Shown here: positions 17,002 to 25,948 of the stretch, one piece after another
How the letters are laid out: every line of letters begins with the position of its first letter
How positions within the stretch are numbered: the stretch's first letter is position 1
From: Martinezella calliandrae
GTDB taxonomy: Bacteria; Pseudomonadota; Alphaproteobacteria; Rhizobiales; Rhizobiaceae
NCBI RefSeq assembly: GCF_030272695.1
Contig: NZ_JARFYN010000037.1
Location: forward strand, 1-64,000
Length of the DNA: 64,000 bases
Direction of reading: 5' to 3'
Notes under the pieces: model-generated
The model's input: only the letters and a program-made list of their open reading frames with translations
What the model was told of the DNA's origin: nothing
Database searches by the model: none
Position numbers and translations under genes: made by a program

Positions 17002-18720
17002 ATGAGAGTCTACGAGGCGATCGTAAAGGCACTTGAGGGAGTGGGGGTCGGTGCCGCCTTTGGCGGAGCGGGCGAAAATGCCGCCGGTCTCATGCTTGCC
17101 CTCAAACATTCCTCAATCAAGGCCGTCATTACCCGCCACGAACAGGCGGCTTCGTTCATGGCCTGCGGGTATGCCATGCATTCGGACCGTTTGGGCTTTT
17201 GCTTTGCAACCGCGGGGCCAGGCGCCTTCAATTTGTTTTCCGGTATGGCCGTTGCCATGTCGGATTCCTATCCGGTGCTGGCCGTCTCCGGCTACGCATC
17301 CCTCGATTGGAAGGGAAAGGGCGCACTGAACGAAACCTCCGGCGTCAGTCGCACTCCGGATTCGCAGGCGATGTTTGCGGCCACCACGAAGAAGTCATTT
17401 CTACTGACGGACGCTGCCAAGACCTGCGACGTTGTCGAAGAGGCCGTCAACCTCGCCTTCGATGGCCGCCCCGGCCCAGTTCACATCCATGTCCCTGAAA
17501 ACCTGACGCATCATGGCGTCTCCGTTGACAACTACCACGATATCAATCTCCAGCGACGTCCGGTGCTACCGGATTCCGAGCGGGTGAACGAGGTTGCCGG
17601 GCTCCTGGCGGATGCCGTTGCCAAGGACAAGAAGATATTGGCTTTGATCGGGTTTGGCGCTGTTCGCAGCGGCGCCGGAGCGGAGTTGACGGAACTCCTG
17701 GAGCGCTATCAGATTCCATTCGCGACGACGCTCGATGGAAAAGGCATCATTTCGGAGCGCCATCCTCTCTCTGTCGGCGTGTTCTGCGACAGCGGCCATA
17801 GCACGGCGTGGAAGGCCTTCCTTGAGGCCGATGTGATCCTTGCCGTGGGGAATTCCTTCGCGCAGCATGCCACCTTCAATTTTCGCGATGACCTCCTGAC
17901 TGGCAAAAGGCTCGTCCATATCAACATCGATATCGGCGAGATCGACAAGGTCTACAAGGCCGACGCCGCAATCATCGGCGATGCGAAACGCGCGATCGCG
18001 GCGCTCAACAAGGAAATATGGCCGAAGGCTGCCGCCGTGCCGTCGCGGCCTGCCCTGGGGCGCGACTATGACGCGGAGCGCATCGTCCATCTCACCGATG
18101 ACATCCATCCAGGACAGTTGGCCCAAGCGGTCTCTAAGCGCCTGCCGCAGAATGCGATTATGCTCGCAGATGCGGGCGCGCATCTTGCCTGGCTTGGCTA
18201 CTATCTAGAGCTGTCGCCGGGGCAGTTCTTCCGCAAGCCCGGCGGGTTCGGGCCGATGGCCGGACATGTCAATGGCGCGCTTGGCGCCAAATGCGCTAAT
18301 CCCGACCGCCCGGTCATCGTTGGCTGTGGCGACGGGTGCTATCTGCTGTCGGGTTTCGAGCTTCTGACCGCCGTTCAATACGACATCCCTATCATCTGGA
18401 TCATTTTCAACGACGGCGAGTTCAAGCTCATCAAGCTTTATCAACTCGAAGCCTATGCCGAATCGGGACTGGTCGAGTTCTCCAATCCGGACTACGTCGC
18501 CTATGCCAGGGCCTGCGGTGCGCAGGGATACAGGGTGGGGACGATCGACGAGTTCGAAAGAGCCTTCGACGAGGCGCTCGCACTAGGCAAACCGGCGATC
18601 ATCGACGCCCACATCACGCGACTTGCGCTGCCGCATTACAGTCCTTCGCCGAAAGGGCTTCTATCCGGCATCGCGGAAATGGTCGAGGAGCGGATAGTCC
18701 CGGGTCGGGGTACGCAATAA
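17002..18720 (+). CDS. Thiamine-pyrophosphate-dependent enzyme (acetolactate synthase-like)
   Basis: A 572-residue three-domain TPP enzyme: N-terminal pyrimidine-binding domain with the catalytic Glu region TRHEQAASFMACGYA (about 50-65), central domain, and C-terminal PP domain with GDGCYLLSGFELL (about 444-456) leading to the Mg-binding FNDGEFKLIK. The overall form is that of acetolactate synthase, 2-hydroxyacyl-CoA lyase and related decarboligases, and the exact reaction cannot be told from sequence. ATG 17002 is favoured over 16978 because TGGGGGG lies just upstream. It leads a same-strand cluster with a catalase/alpha-dioxygenase fusion and a nitroreductase-like protein, which hints at 2-hydroxy- or 2-oxo-acid chemistry. 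Confidence 0.85.
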   Translation: MRVYEAIVKALEGVGVGAAFGGAGENAAGLMLALKHSSIKAVITRHEQAASFMACGYAMHSDRLGFCFATAGPGAFNLFSGMAVAMSDSYPVLAVSGYASLDWKGKGALNETSGVSRTPDSQAMFAATTKKSFLLTDAAKTCDVVEEAVNLAFDGRPGPVHIHVPENLTHHGVSVDNYHDINLQRRPVLPDSERVNEVAGLLADAVAKDKKILALIGFGAVRSGAGAELTELLERYQIPFATTLDGKGIISERHPLSVGVFCDSGHSTAWKAFLEADVILAVGNSFAQHATFNFRDDLLTGKRLVHINIDIGEIDKVYKADAAIIGDAKRAIAALNKEIWPKAAAVPSRPALGRDYDAERIVHLTDDIHPGQLAQAVSKRLPQNAIMLADAGAHLAWLGYYLELSPGQFFRKPGGFGPMAGHVNGALGAKCANPDRPVIVGCGDGCYLLSGFELLTAVQYDIPIIWIIFNDGEFKLIKLYQLEAYAESGLVEFSNPDYVAYARACGAQGYRVGTIDEFERAFDEALALGKPAIIDAHITRLALPHYSPSPKGLLSGIAEMVEERIVPGRGTQ

Positions 18721-18889
18721 CCACTTTATTCGTCGGCGCGACGGGCCGAAATCAGAAGGCGTTTCTCGGGCGCATCGCGGACGGCCCCGGGAAACAGGGG
18801 ATCGTCCGCCTCTTTTCAATCCCATGCATTCCCATCAGCACGATGTGCCAGAAGCCATTGTCCGATGCGTTCAAGGAGGGTGAACGAGA

Positions 18890-21736
18890 ATGGAGTGGAA
18901 TGAATCCTATCAAGGAGGAGTGGAGGCCGAGCGCTTGGCCTTCGAGCGCCTCGCTCAAGATATGATGCGTGTCCAGTACAAGACGCGCGCCTATGCCAAA
19001 GCGGCCGATATTCAGCGCGCATTTCACAGCAAGGCGGTCTTTGCGGCTATCGACGCCGAGCTGAAGTTCGTCGATGACCTGCCCGAAAATCTGAGGGTCG
19101 GGTTTGCCGAGCCCGGTAAGAGCTATTCCACGATACTGCGCCTCTCCAATGCCAGTGGCTTCGGTCAACCGGACTATAAGCCCGATCTGCGCGGCTTGGC
19201 GGTGCGCATCAATGTCTCGGATCGGGAGAGCCACGATCTCTTGGCGACCAACTTCCCTGTTTCCCATGCGCGCGACGCCAAGCAGTTCGTTGCCTTCGCC
19301 AAGGCAACGGCGGGTGGAAGCTTAAGCCGGCTGTTCGGTGTGATCGGCCTCGCCTTCACCTTCGGTCCCTCCGAAACCCTTAGAATGATCCGCAACGTCA
19401 CGACCGGACGCAATCGGAAAATCCGCAGCCTGGCGCTTGAGACGTTCTGGAGCCGCGGTGCGATCTGTTGGGGTGATAGGCTGGCGGCGCGCTATCTCTT
19501 CCGTCCCGCAGCGAACGCAGCGCATGCTCCCGATCCTTCAAAGACCGATCCCGGTTATCTCTCAGCCGAGCTCGCTCGGCGCCTGGAGGTCGGGGACATC
19601 AACTACGAACTCTGTCTGCAGCTTTTCGCCGACCCGAGGTCGACACCGATCGAGGACACGTCCATCGAATGGACGGAGACCGCTTCGCCTCCCATCAAGG
19701 TGGCAGATCTCAAAGTCAGCAAGCCGAAGACCGGTGAAGCCGAGACCATCGCCAATGCCCGCCTCGTCGACGAACTGGCGTTCAACCCCTGGAACACGAC
19801 CGACGCCTTCAGGCCACTCGGCAATCTCAACCGGGCACGCAAGGTGGTCTACGACGCGAGCGCCGCTTACCGCCACAATTTCCGCTGGACGACCCCGGTT
19901 CCGCTTCGCAATCTTGTGGCGGGGAGCATTGCGCGCTCTGCTTTTCTGATCATCAACCGGTTCATCGCCTGGCACCGGCTGCCGCTGCGGCTCAGCCTGC
20001 TCAATCTCGACGCTTTCCGCTACGTCCTGCGCGAAAAGAACCTCATCGCGACCGACCCGGTCGAGGCGCCGCCCATCGCTCGCCCGACGCCGCTGCCGGC
20101 CATTGCCGAAGGCGAGCGGCAGATGCGGACCTATGACGGCACCTTCAACGATCTGTCGGCGCCGAAGATGGGTGCCGTAGGCTCGACTTTCGGCCGCAAC
20201 CTCCCCCCAGTTTTTCAACCTGAACTCTTCGATACGCCCAATCCAGTGGTGGTCGCGCAGCAATTATTGCATCGCGACACATTCATTCCGGCGCGCTCGC
20301 TTAATATCCTGGCCGCGGCCTGGATCCAGTTTCAAGTCCATGATTGGGTCAACCACGCCCGCCATCCGCTTGGGGAAAAGGACGTCGTCGTCGGCCTTCC
20401 CGCCGGCATGAAATGGACAAGCGAGGTTGGCGGCAAACCGGAAGACGTGATGCGAATTGCCGGAAACATGGAAATGAGCGGCTATGACGGCAAGCCGCCC
20501 ATCTATTTCGGCAATGCCGCTTCGCATTGGTGGGACGGTTCGGAGGTTTACGGTCCCGACAACAAGAAGGCCAAGGACCTGCGCGAGGGCCCGAAAATAC
20601 GCCTGGTCGACGGGCATCTGCCAGTCGATGTCCATGGCTTCGAAGTGACAGGGTTCAACGAGAGTTGGTGGCTGGGCTTGAGCGCCATGCACACGCTGTT
20701 TGCGCGTGAACACAATCTGCTCTGCGACGAGCTCCGACGCCAATACGGCAATTGGGACGATGAACGCATCTACCAGACCGCCAGGCTGATCGTCTCAGCG
20801 TTGATTGCCAAGATCCATACGGTCGAATGGACGCCGGCGATCCTTGCGACCAAGGCGATCGAGGTTGGCCTCTCCAGCAATTGGAACGGCCCGCCCGCCA
20901 ATGACTGGCTGACAAAGGCTGGCCTCTGGCTGGTAGACGCGCATGCCTCCACCGGCATTCCGAAGACGATGCCGGACCATCACGGTACGCCCTATTCGTT
21001 GACTGAGGATTTCGTCACCGTCTACCGCATGCATCCGTTACTGCCAGACGACTATTGCTTCTACAACCATAAGACGGGTGCCAAGATCACCGAAAAGAGT
21101 TTCATGGACATCCAAGGCCCGGGCGCCGATGAGATGATGCGGCAATACGGTCTACGCAACACGCTCTATTCCTTCGGCACAGCCCATCCCGGCGCCATCA
21201 CGCTGCACAATTCCCCCCGCGCACTCCAAGCCTTTGCGCGCGACAAGGAGATCATCGACCTTTCCGTCGTCGACTTGGTGCGAACGCGGCGCCGTGGCGT
21301 GCCGCGTTACAATGAATTCAGGGCCGGCCTGCATCGGCCACGGATCAAGCATTGGGAGGAGTTGTCAACCAATCCCGAGGACGTGCGGCTGCTTAAAGAA
21401 ATCTATGGCCACATCGACCGCATCGACACGGTGGTTGGCCTCTTTGCCGAACCGCCGCCGGAAGGCTTTGGCTTCAGTGACACCGCTTTCCGTATCTTCA
21501 TCCTCATGGCGTCACGCCGGCTGCAGAGCGATCGTTTCCTGACGGTGGACTTCCGCCCGGAAGTCTATTCGCCCTTCGGGATGGACTGGATCGCAAACAA
21601 CGGCATGACGAGCTTGATCCTGCGCCATTGCCCGGATCTGGCGTCGATGCTGCCGCGCAATGCCAGTGCCTTCGTGCCCTGGCGGCCGGTTCTTTTCGGC
21701 GGCGAAAAGCAGGATCTGGAAAGGAGGGCATCATGA
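18890..21736 (+). CDS. Catalase-like domain fused to an alpha-dioxygenase/animal-type heme peroxidase
   Basis: A 948-residue protein with two heme domains. Residues about 25-335 resemble y4iL-like catalase-related proteins: RAFHSKAVFAA (distal His46), ILRLSNASG, DLRGLAVRI and, near the end, FRPLGNLNRARKVVY with the probable axial Tyr. Residues about 410-940 resemble plant alpha-dioxygenases and animal peroxidases: IQFQVHDWVNHA (distal His484), MHTLFAREHNLL (Arg605), VYRMHPLLPDD (proximal His714), VPRYNEFRAGL and FILMASRRLQSDRFLT. Alpha-dioxygenases convert fatty acids to 2-hydroperoxides; catalase-related domains can rearrange or break hydroperoxides. Its stop overlaps the next start as ATGA. 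Substrate and true product are inferred. Confidence 0.85.
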   Translation: MEWNESYQGGVEAERLAFERLAQDMMRVQYKTRAYAKAADIQRAFHSKAVFAAIDAELKFVDDLPENLRVGFAEPGKSYSTILRLSNASGFGQPDYKPDLRGLAVRINVSDRESHDLLATNFPVSHARDAKQFVAFAKATAGGSLSRLFGVIGLAFTFGPSETLRMIRNVTTGRNRKIRSLALETFWSRGAICWGDRLAARYLFRPAANAAHAPDPSKTDPGYLSAELARRLEVGDINYELCLQLFADPRSTPIEDTSIEWTETASPPIKVADLKVSKPKTGEAETIANARLVDELAFNPWNTTDAFRPLGNLNRARKVVYDASAAYRHNFRWTTPVPLRNLVAGSIARSAFLIINRFIAWHRLPLRLSLLNLDAFRYVLREKNLIATDPVEAPPIARPTPLPAIAEGERQMRTYDGTFNDLSAPKMGAVGSTFGRNLPPVFQPELFDTPNPVVVAQQLLHRDTFIPARSLNILAAAWIQFQVHDWVNHARHPLGEKDVVVGLPAGMKWTSEVGGKPEDVMRIAGNMEMSGYDGKPPIYFGNAASHWWDGSEVYGPDNKKAKDLREGPKIRLVDGHLPVDVHGFEVTGFNESWWLGLSAMHTLFAREHNLLCDELRRQYGNWDDERIYQTARLIVSALIAKIHTVEWTPAILATKAIEVGLSSNWNGPPANDWLTKAGLWLVDAHASTGIPKTMPDHHGTPYSLTEDFVTVYRMHPLLPDDYCFYNHKTGAKITEKSFMDIQGPGADEMMRQYGLRNTLYSFGTAHPGAITLHNSPRALQAFARDKEIIDLSVVDLVRTRRRGVPRYNEFRAGLHRPRIKHWEELSTNPEDVRLLKEIYGHIDRIDTVVGLFAEPPPEGFGFSDTAFRIFILMASRRLQSDRFLTVDFRPEVYSPFGMDWIANNGMTSLILRHCPDLASMLPRNASAFVPWRPVLFGGEKQDLERRAS

Positions 21737-23154
21737 CGGACATTCCTGGAGCAGATGACCTTTCGCCAACGAGCGCGACGGCGGCCGGAACCTTGACCGG
21801 CAATCGCGGTCTCGATGCGCTCTTGCGCAGACCGCTGATCGAGACGATATGGCGACGGCGCACCCATCGTGTCAGCCAAGGAAGCTCGGTGCTGGCCGGC
21901 ACGATGAGCTACGAGTCGGAGCACCAGCGTGAACCTCTTTCAGAACTCGAGGAGGCAATACTGATCGCCATCACCGGTGCGACGGGGCTCACCATGCCCG
22001 ACCGGCCTTTCGAGGACCCGGCCACGCATCAGCCGATCATGGCCAAGCCCAATCTTGTCATGGAGGGCCGGACCGCCGGCAGTCCCGACAATGCCCAGGG
22101 CACGCATTTCTTCATGATCAACGACAGTGGCACTTATTTCATCCGCAAATTGCCGCCACCACCGGACGGCGAGAAAGCGCTGACGGCGCAAAGGCTGATT
22201 GCCCGGGCAGCAGAGGCCAAGGTGCGTATTCTTGAGCATCGCCTCGATGTCCCGGACGGCAAGCGCGCCTTTCCGGCATATCTCGATTCCAATCGCTTCC
22301 TGTCGAACCTGCCAGGCACGACGATCTTCCTGCCGGTCGTCGACCTCTCGCGGCAATATATCAATGGCATGATGTACCTTCTGACCCAGCCGGACGGCGC
22401 CCGGCCGGCGATCGTGGACGACCGCAATTTCTATCGGCTCGCAGGTGTGAAGCGCTGGGTGGACAAGGGCTTTCTGAACAAGGATATCAAGATACCGCTC
22501 GGCGTCATTGGCTCGCTGCGCACGCAGATCGAGGCCGATCTGCTGTTGCAGAATATATTCCTGACTGCCGATGCCATGGGGCTCGGTGCCTGGATCCACG
22601 GTTCCATCAGCCCGCCGGTTCTTCTCGGCGATCCGAAATTCCTCAAGACTTACGGTCCGATGCTGGGGTTTGACGTCGTCACGCCACGCTGGCGCCTGAT
22701 GGACATCCTGCGCTGGCAGGTACCGCTGCCGCGCTACTCCAACCTGCGCAGCAACCCGATCGGATTGCGCTTCAAGGGGGAGCATTTGATCAAGGGCATG
22801 TCGCCACCCTATTACGACAGCATGGCTGACGCCGTTGCCGCGGTCGTTGAAGAGAAGTTCGGCAAGAACGGCCTCTTCAATGACCAGGCGCTCTTTGCAG
22901 AGATCTATAAGGACGACTACGGCAAGCGCTATCTTGCGGAAGCTGCCGTCTACAATGCCGATGTCATCGGCTGCGCGCGGGACATCTGCACCTATATCTA
23001 CGAGACGCATGGCCGGTTCCCGGCCCATTGCGATGCCATCCACGTGCCAGGCGTCTGGCTGCAGGCGCATCACGTGGAGATCGACTACTATGACCGGTTC
23101 TTCCGAAACGGGCTCACGGACGTTCACCGCTCCCACCATCAGGACTGGCATTGA
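21733..23154 (+). CDS. Nitroreductase-like flavoprotein with C-terminal extension
   Basis: A 473-residue protein. The N-terminal part has nitroreductase-fold signatures: RRRTHRVSQGS (about 31-41), PLSELEEAILIAITGATGL (about 64-82) and, later, LLLQNIFLTADAMGLGAWIHG (about 270-290). The last about 130 residues have no domain I recognise but contain many His and Tyr (HCDAIHVPGVWLQAHHVEIDYYD), suggesting a metal or substrate site. The start is fixed by AAGGAGG and the ATGA overlap with the upstream oxygenase, so the two proteins are translationally coupled and probably act in one pathway, perhaps reducing a product of the oxygenase. It is far longer than ordinary nitroreductases (about 200 aa). 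Confidence 0.65.
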   Translation: MTDIPGADDLSPTSATAAGTLTGNRGLDALLRRPLIETIWRRRTHRVSQGSSVLAGTMSYESEHQREPLSELEEAILIAITGATGLTMPDRPFEDPATHQPIMAKPNLVMEGRTAGSPDNAQGTHFFMINDSGTYFIRKLPPPPDGEKALTAQRLIARAAEAKVRILEHRLDVPDGKRAFPAYLDSNRFLSNLPGTTIFLPVVDLSRQYINGMMYLLTQPDGARPAIVDDRNFYRLAGVKRWVDKGFLNKDIKIPLGVIGSLRTQIEADLLLQNIFLTADAMGLGAWIHGSISPPVLLGDPKFLKTYGPMLGFDVVTPRWRLMDILRWQVPLPRYSNLRSNPIGLRFKGEHLIKGMSPPYYDSMADAVAAVVEEKFGKNGLFNDQALFAEIYKDDYGKRYLAEAAVYNADVIGCARDICTYIYETHGRFPAHCDAIHVPGVWLQAHHVEIDYYDRFFRNGLTDVHRSHHQDWH

Positions 23155-23283
23155 CCAAAGCGCGAGTGCGTTTCTCGGGCGAAACCAAATCAAGCGGGGT
23201 ACCTTTGGGCGTGATCTGTGTTTCGTCGTGCAAGGGAAGGTTTTGTATATTATAATTTTCTCACGCAATTTCGGGAGGTCGTG

Positions 23284-23787
23284 ATGAACGACTTGTGCGT
23301 GATATGGGCGGCCGCGATCGTCTGCACCGGTTTGGGAGCAGGCGGTGTCGGTGCTTACGAATTCCGTTCCGAACGTGTCATCTTCGCAGATCCGATCAGG
23401 GCTCTGGAACCTGTTGACGGCGGCTCCGCCACCCGACGTCTCGCACTTCCACCGGTGATCAATGGCGCCAAAACAGACAACGACCGCGGCGTTTTCCGCG
23501 ATCGGGCAACGGGTTCCATTCTCGAGAGTCAATATGTGCGGAAACGGTTCATATGGCCTTGGGCTTCGTCGCCGACCCAAGATAGCCCGATTGGGGAAAC
23601 ACAGCGCGGCCGTGGAAATCGCAGCGGCGGATCGGGCAGTTCTGGATCGAGCGGTAGCAGCAATGCCGGCGCAAGCAGCGCGGGCAGTAGCGGCAATATG
23701 GGCGGTGGCTCCAGCACCGGCAACAGCGGCGGTGGCAATATGGGTGGTAGCGGTTCAGGCGGCAGCGGCAGCGGCAGTATGAAGTGA
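23284..23787 (+). CDS. Secreted Ser/Gly-rich protein
   Basis: A 167-residue protein whose ATG at 23284 is preceded by GGGAGG. Residues 1-24 form a hydrophobic signal (MNDLCVIWAAAIVCTGLG start). A short ordered part to about residue 115 follows, and the last about 55 residues are nearly all Ser, Gly, Asn and Met in low-complexity repeats. Ordered neighbours of similar type are often surface or periplasmic linkers. It lies 129 bases after the nitroreductase-like gene and 84 bases before the caspase gene on the same strand, so it could belong to either unit. Function unknown. Confidence 0.6.
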   Translation: MNDLCVIWAAAIVCTGLGAGGVGAYEFRSERVIFADPIRALEPVDGGSATRRLALPPVINGAKTDNDRGVFRDRATGSILESQYVRKRFIWPWASSPTQDSPIGETQRGRGNRSGGSGSSGSSGSSNAGASSAGSSGNMGGGSSTGNSGGGNMGGSGSGGSGSGSMK

Positions 23788-23871
23788 GTGGGATTTGGCG
23801 GTGGTGCGATACCAGGCGCCGACTGCCGTTTTCGCATTGATCGACATTGTCTATGGGGCAGCAATCCGGGC

Positions 23872-25887
23872 ATGAGTGAGAATTGGGCAATCTGCATAGG
23901 GATAAATCGCTACGACAATTTAAGGCCGCTCGAGTTCGCTCAACAAGACGCTCAAGCGATGAGTGATTTTTTCAGCGCTACAGCACATTTCAGCCGAGTT
24001 TATTATCTCGCCGAGGACGCGCCGCCGTTGCCTTCGGATTTCGGAAGTCCGCTGCAGTCACGTCCGACCTTCGGCAACCTGATGCGTTTTCTGAGGGTGC
24101 GTTTCGAACAGCGTTTCCTTCGGCCGAGCGACAATCTCTGGTTTTTCTTTGCCGGCCACGGGCGGCGGGAGCGGGATCAGGACTACTTGCTGCCGATCGA
24201 TGCCGATCCCGGCAATGTCGAGGAAACGGCAGTTTCGGTGCATCATATTGCCGAGCGACTGAAACGCAGCGGCGCCGACAATGTCGTCCTTCTTCTCGAT
24301 GCCTGCCGCAATGAGGGTGCCCGCGACGGTGAAGGTCTCGGTTTGGACAGGCAGCAGGGCGCCGTCACTATATGCTCCTGCAGCCCTTCGGAATTTTCCT
24401 ATGAGATCGCGGAACTCCGTCACGGCGCCTTCACCTATGGGCTGCTCGAAGGCCTCAAAATGGAAGGTCAGCAGAACTGCGCCACGGTCGAGCGGCTGGA
24501 CAATTATCTCAAATTCGCCGTCCCGGACCTATGCCGCAAATATGGAAAGCCCCGCCAGACGCCCTCGACCTTTGTCGAGCCGCTTGCCAAGCGCCACTTC
24601 ATCCTGCTTCCTGCGCTTGCCTTGCCCGAGGACTTGGAGCCGCTGAAACTCGAAGCGCTGGAGGCCGAAGCGAACGGAAAATTCGCCGAGGCCGAGCAGT
24701 TGTGGTGGCGTATCAATGCGGTCGCGCCGGCCGATGCTCAGACGAGAGAAGGTATCAGGCGCGTTACCATAAAGCGCGAGTCCGACAGCGGCAATAATCC
24801 CGGCGCTACTCCGTCACTGCCCAAGGGTGCAAGCCAAGGAGATGCCATCGGTCTTCCAAAAATGTCGCGACGGACGCTTCTCTACGGGGTCGGCGCCACA
24901 GGTCTTCTCGCAGCGATCGGGACAGGAGCATGGATGGTTCGCAACAGAGGGGCGCTGCATCCTTCGCCCATACGCGCAGAGACGGTGCCGGTGACGACCG
25001 TCGACGACAAGGGTGAATTGCTTGATACACGTTGGGAGAGTGTCGAGACTTTCAGCCAGCCCATCGATGCCGACAATGCCATCGAATTTAGCATCCTGCC
25101 GGCTGGCACTTTCAAGATGGGCTCGCCAATTGACGAACTGCTCCGCGTCGGCAAATTCGAGCAACAGATTGACGTTACCATCGGCCGCATCGCTGTCAGC
25201 CGCACGACGGTGACGCAGCGAATATGGCGTGCCGTGCTTGCTGCATATCCGAGCCAGATTGGCACTTCGCTATCGGCTGCGCCGTCCTCCTTTCCTGGCG
25301 ACGACCGCCCCGTGGAAACTGTAACCTGGCAGCAGGCGAGTGAGTTCTGTGCCAGGCTCTCCGCTCTGACCGAACGCCTCATTCGGCTGCCGAGCGAAGC
25401 CGAATGGGAGCGTGCCTGCAGGGCGGACACGACGACGGCCTTCCATTTCGGACCGACCTTGACGCCGGCGCTTGCCAATTATTGCGGCACGGGCGGCGCG
25501 GTTTGCGGAATGAGCTTTGGTGAGAACGTTTCCCGCCCCGATTATGCAGACGTCGCCTATCCTGATGGGGCTTATGCCAAGGGGCCCGAGGGCACGTTTT
25601 ACGGGTCGACCAAGCCTGTCCGATCCTATCCACCGAACCGCTTTGGCCTCTTCGAAATGCACGGGAATGTGTGGGAGCACTGCCTCGACAATTGGAACCC
25701 CGATCTCGGATCGATACCGCGCGACGGCAGCCCCTTTGTCGATCCTAAATCCGATATCCGCGTTCTTCGCGGCGGATCCTTCTCGCATAATCCGGCGATT
25801 TGCCGTTCGGCATATCGAGACTGGATGAAGGAAACCCTGACGGGATGGGAAGGTCGGGTCGGCTTCAGAGTGGTCTACGTGATGTGA
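23872..25887 (+). CDS. Caspase-like peptidase (C14) with transmembrane segment and FGE-sulfatase domain
   Basis: A 671-residue protein. Residues 1-240 form a caspase/metacaspase domain with catalytic His96 (FFAGHGRR) and Cys145 (LLLDACRNE). A helical TPR-like stretch follows (about 253-300), then one membrane span at about 333-357 (after MSRRTLLYG), and a formylglycine-generating-enzyme-like domain at about 400-671 with ILPAGTFKMGSP, RLPSEAEWERACR, GLFEMHGNVWEHC and VLRGGSFSHNP. The span puts caspase and FGE-like domains on opposite faces of the membrane. In bacteria such pairings occur in sensory or conflict systems; many FGE-like domains there act as binding modules. The ATG at 23872 is preferred to an open extension from 23788. 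It is followed by a Pepco-like gene. Confidence 0.88.
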   Translation: MSENWAICIGINRYDNLRPLEFAQQDAQAMSDFFSATAHFSRVYYLAEDAPPLPSDFGSPLQSRPTFGNLMRFLRVRFEQRFLRPSDNLWFFFAGHGRRERDQDYLLPIDADPGNVEETAVSVHHIAERLKRSGADNVVLLLDACRNEGARDGEGLGLDRQQGAVTICSCSPSEFSYEIAELRHGAFTYGLLEGLKMEGQQNCATVERLDNYLKFAVPDLCRKYGKPRQTPSTFVEPLAKRHFILLPALALPEDLEPLKLEALEAEANGKFAEAEQLWWRINAVAPADAQTREGIRRVTIKRESDSGNNPGATPSLPKGASQGDAIGLPKMSRRTLLYGVGATGLLAAIGTGAWMVRNRGALHPSPIRAETVPVTTVDDKGELLDTRWESVETFSQPIDADNAIEFSILPAGTFKMGSPIDELLRVGKFEQQIDVTIGRIAVSRTTVTQRIWRAVLAAYPSQIGTSLSAAPSSFPGDDRPVETVTWQQASEFCARLSALTERLIRLPSEAEWERACRADTTTAFHFGPTLTPALANYCGTGGAVCGMSFGENVSRPDYADVAYPDGAYAKGPEGTFYGSTKPVRSYPPNRFGLFEMHGNVWEHCLDNWNPDLGSIPRDGSPFVDPKSDIRVLRGGSFSHNPAICRSAYRDWMKETLTGWEGRVGFRVVYVM

Positions 25888-25948
25888 ATGGTATGCAGAT
25901 GAATTCCCGGTGCACGTCCGTTGAAGGGACACGATAGGAGCACGCGAC

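Noticed and set aside
18759-23181. 14-base repeat GCGTTTCTCGGGCG at 18759-18772 and 23168-23181 flanking the oxygenase genes
   Set aside because: A window of 64 kb is expected to contain several 14-base repeats by chance, and nothing else supports a mobile element boundary.
21940-23580. 546-codon minus-strand frame opposite the nitroreductase-like gene
   Set aside because: The plus strand has nitroreductase motifs, a ribosome binding site and an ATGA overlap. The minus product matches nothing.
23872-24960. Tat signal at MSRRTLLYG inside the caspase protein
   Set aside because: It is about 330 residues from the N-terminus, so it cannot be a normal Tat signal. It is read as the positive-inside edge of an internal membrane span.
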